DNA from: an uncultured Bacilli bacterium
Lineage (GTDB): Bacteria > Bacillota_I > Bacilli_A > RF39 > UBA660
Direction: 5' to 3'
DNA: 6,120 nucleotides
Assembly: GCA_949746915.1 (NCBI GenBank)
Contig: CATKEA010000107.1
Location: 1 to 6,120, forward strand
Below, one piece after another: positions 5,777 through 6,120 of this stretch (position 1 is the first letter of the stretch; each line of letters opens with the position of its first letter). Under the pieces are notes generated by a model that was given only the letters and a program-made list of their open reading frames with translations, searched no databases and was not told the DNA's origin. The position numbers and the translations under genes are program-made.

Positions 5777-5896
5777 ATGAAAAAATTATTGGCTAGAGTT
5801 TTAGCAATACTTGGTTTATTATCTTTTACTTCAGCGTCTACTGCATGTATAATTTTTTTAATGGATGAACCAGAGTTAGAATTTGATTTTGAATAA
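5777..5896 (+). CDS. agrD: AgrD-like cyclic lactone autoinducer precursor
   Basis: A 39-residue peptide that should be the substrate of the AgrB protease encoded just upstream. It has the three expected parts: a basic, amphipathic and hydrophobic leader (MKKLLARVLAILGLLSF, 1-17) that sits at the membrane; a core around TSASTACIIFLM (18-29) with a single Cys24 as the ring nucleophile; and a strongly acidic tail DEPELEFDFE (30-39) that the protease would cut off. A good SD, GGAGG, lies 6 nt before the ATG. The DEPE after the core is the family signature. Five residues separate Cys24 from Asp30, one more than in S. aureus AgrD, and the Pro common two residues after EPE is replaced by Glu. The gene is followed directly by a terminator and no kinase gene follows on the same strand. 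Confidence 0.9.
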   Translation: MKKLLARVLAILGLLSFTSASTACIIFLMDEPELEFDFE

Positions 5897-5954
5897 AAAA
5901 GTGAGTATTGAATATAGTTATTTTATTAACTTTAGTTCAATTAGCTCACTTTTT
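5896..5954. terminator. Bidirectional terminator between agrD and the convergent kinase gene
   Basis: AAAAAGTGAG (5896-5905) and CTCACTTTTT (5945-5954) form a 10-bp stem. Inner arms ATTGAA/TTCAAT and AGTT/AACT continue the hairpin. U-rich tracts follow on both strands, so it can stop both genes. It begins at the last base of the agrD stop and includes the stop of the opposite gene (5941-5943). Confidence 0.8.
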
Positions 5955-6120
5955 CTTTTACCTTTATTTTCTGAATAAAATAATCTTCTGAAATACTACT
6001 TTCTACTTTATATAATTTATTACCATTAATTATATTTCTAGCAATTTTCAACCCATATCCATGACCTTTACCTTTTGTAGTACTATTTTCATCAATTATT
6101 TTTATAATATTTTTATCTAT
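5941..6120 (-). CDS. Sensor histidine kinase, AgrC-type GHKL ATPase end (partial)
   Basis: Only the last 59 codons are in the window; the N-terminus lies beyond position 6120. The fragment contains STTKGKGHGYGLKIARNI, the G2 glycine box of the GHKL ATP-binding domain (Gly 17, 19, 21 and 23 of the fragment, followed by Leu-Lys), and then the final strand region ESSISEDYFIQKIKVKEKVS. The spacing from the glycine box to the C-terminus and the GHGYGLK form fit AgrC-like peptide-sensing kinases, which read extracellular autoinducers through an N-terminal membrane domain not visible here. It converges on agrB and agrD and shares their terminator. It is the natural candidate receptor for the neighbouring peptide, but the missing sensor half prevents a firm call, and any LytTR response regulator would be further right. 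Confidence 0.85.
   Translation of the reverse strand: MDKNIIKIIDENSTTKGKGHGYGLKIARNIINGNKLYKVESSISEDYFIQKIKVKEKVS

Overview
The window is AT-rich throughout, uses the standard code with mostly TAA stops and purine-rich Shine-Dalgarno (SD) sequences (AGAAGGAG, AGGAGG), and carries a long-form hibernation factor gene directly upstream of secA plus an AgrB/AgrD signalling pair. This points to a low-GC Gram-positive bacterium (Bacillota: Bacilli, Erysipelotrichia or Clostridia type). I cannot name a genus from the sequence alone.

Layout. Five genes on the minus strand fill positions 1-4867. Read in the direction of transcription they are two tandem cold-shock protein genes (4643-4867 and 4334-4552), hpf (3755-4282), secA (976-3471) and an unrecognised gene that runs off the left edge (1-735). 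Strong hairpin-plus-U-tract terminators follow the second csp gene, hpf and, more distally, secA, so this is a row of mostly separate transcription units. The right-hand part holds a plus-strand operon: an agrB-type peptide-processing protease (5136-5747) and, 29 nt downstream, a 39-residue cyclic lactone autoinducer precursor (agrD-like, 5777-5896). A bidirectional terminator separates it from the 3' end of a convergent sensor-kinase gene of AgrC type that leaves the window at 6120.

How the genes work together. SecA drives Sec-dependent export, Hpf pairs and stores 70S ribosomes under slow growth, and the Csp pair are RNA chaperones: a housekeeping and stress block. The AgrB/AgrD pair should make and export a thiolactone peptide, and the convergent kinase is the obvious candidate receptor. 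Its reversed orientation differs from the usual agrBDCA order. About 270 bp between csp and agrB serve both genes as a divergent control region.

Most interesting points: an AgrD whose cysteine-to-DE spacing allows a six-residue ring; a cold-shock gene with two in-frame starts, each with its own SD, beside a paralogue with only one; a leader motif shared by the two csp genes; outward-facing TTGGCA boxes between csp and agrB; and terminator hairpins that include the stop codon at three genes. I do not see a wholly new type of system. The agr-like signalling cassette is the part most likely to hold undescribed biology.
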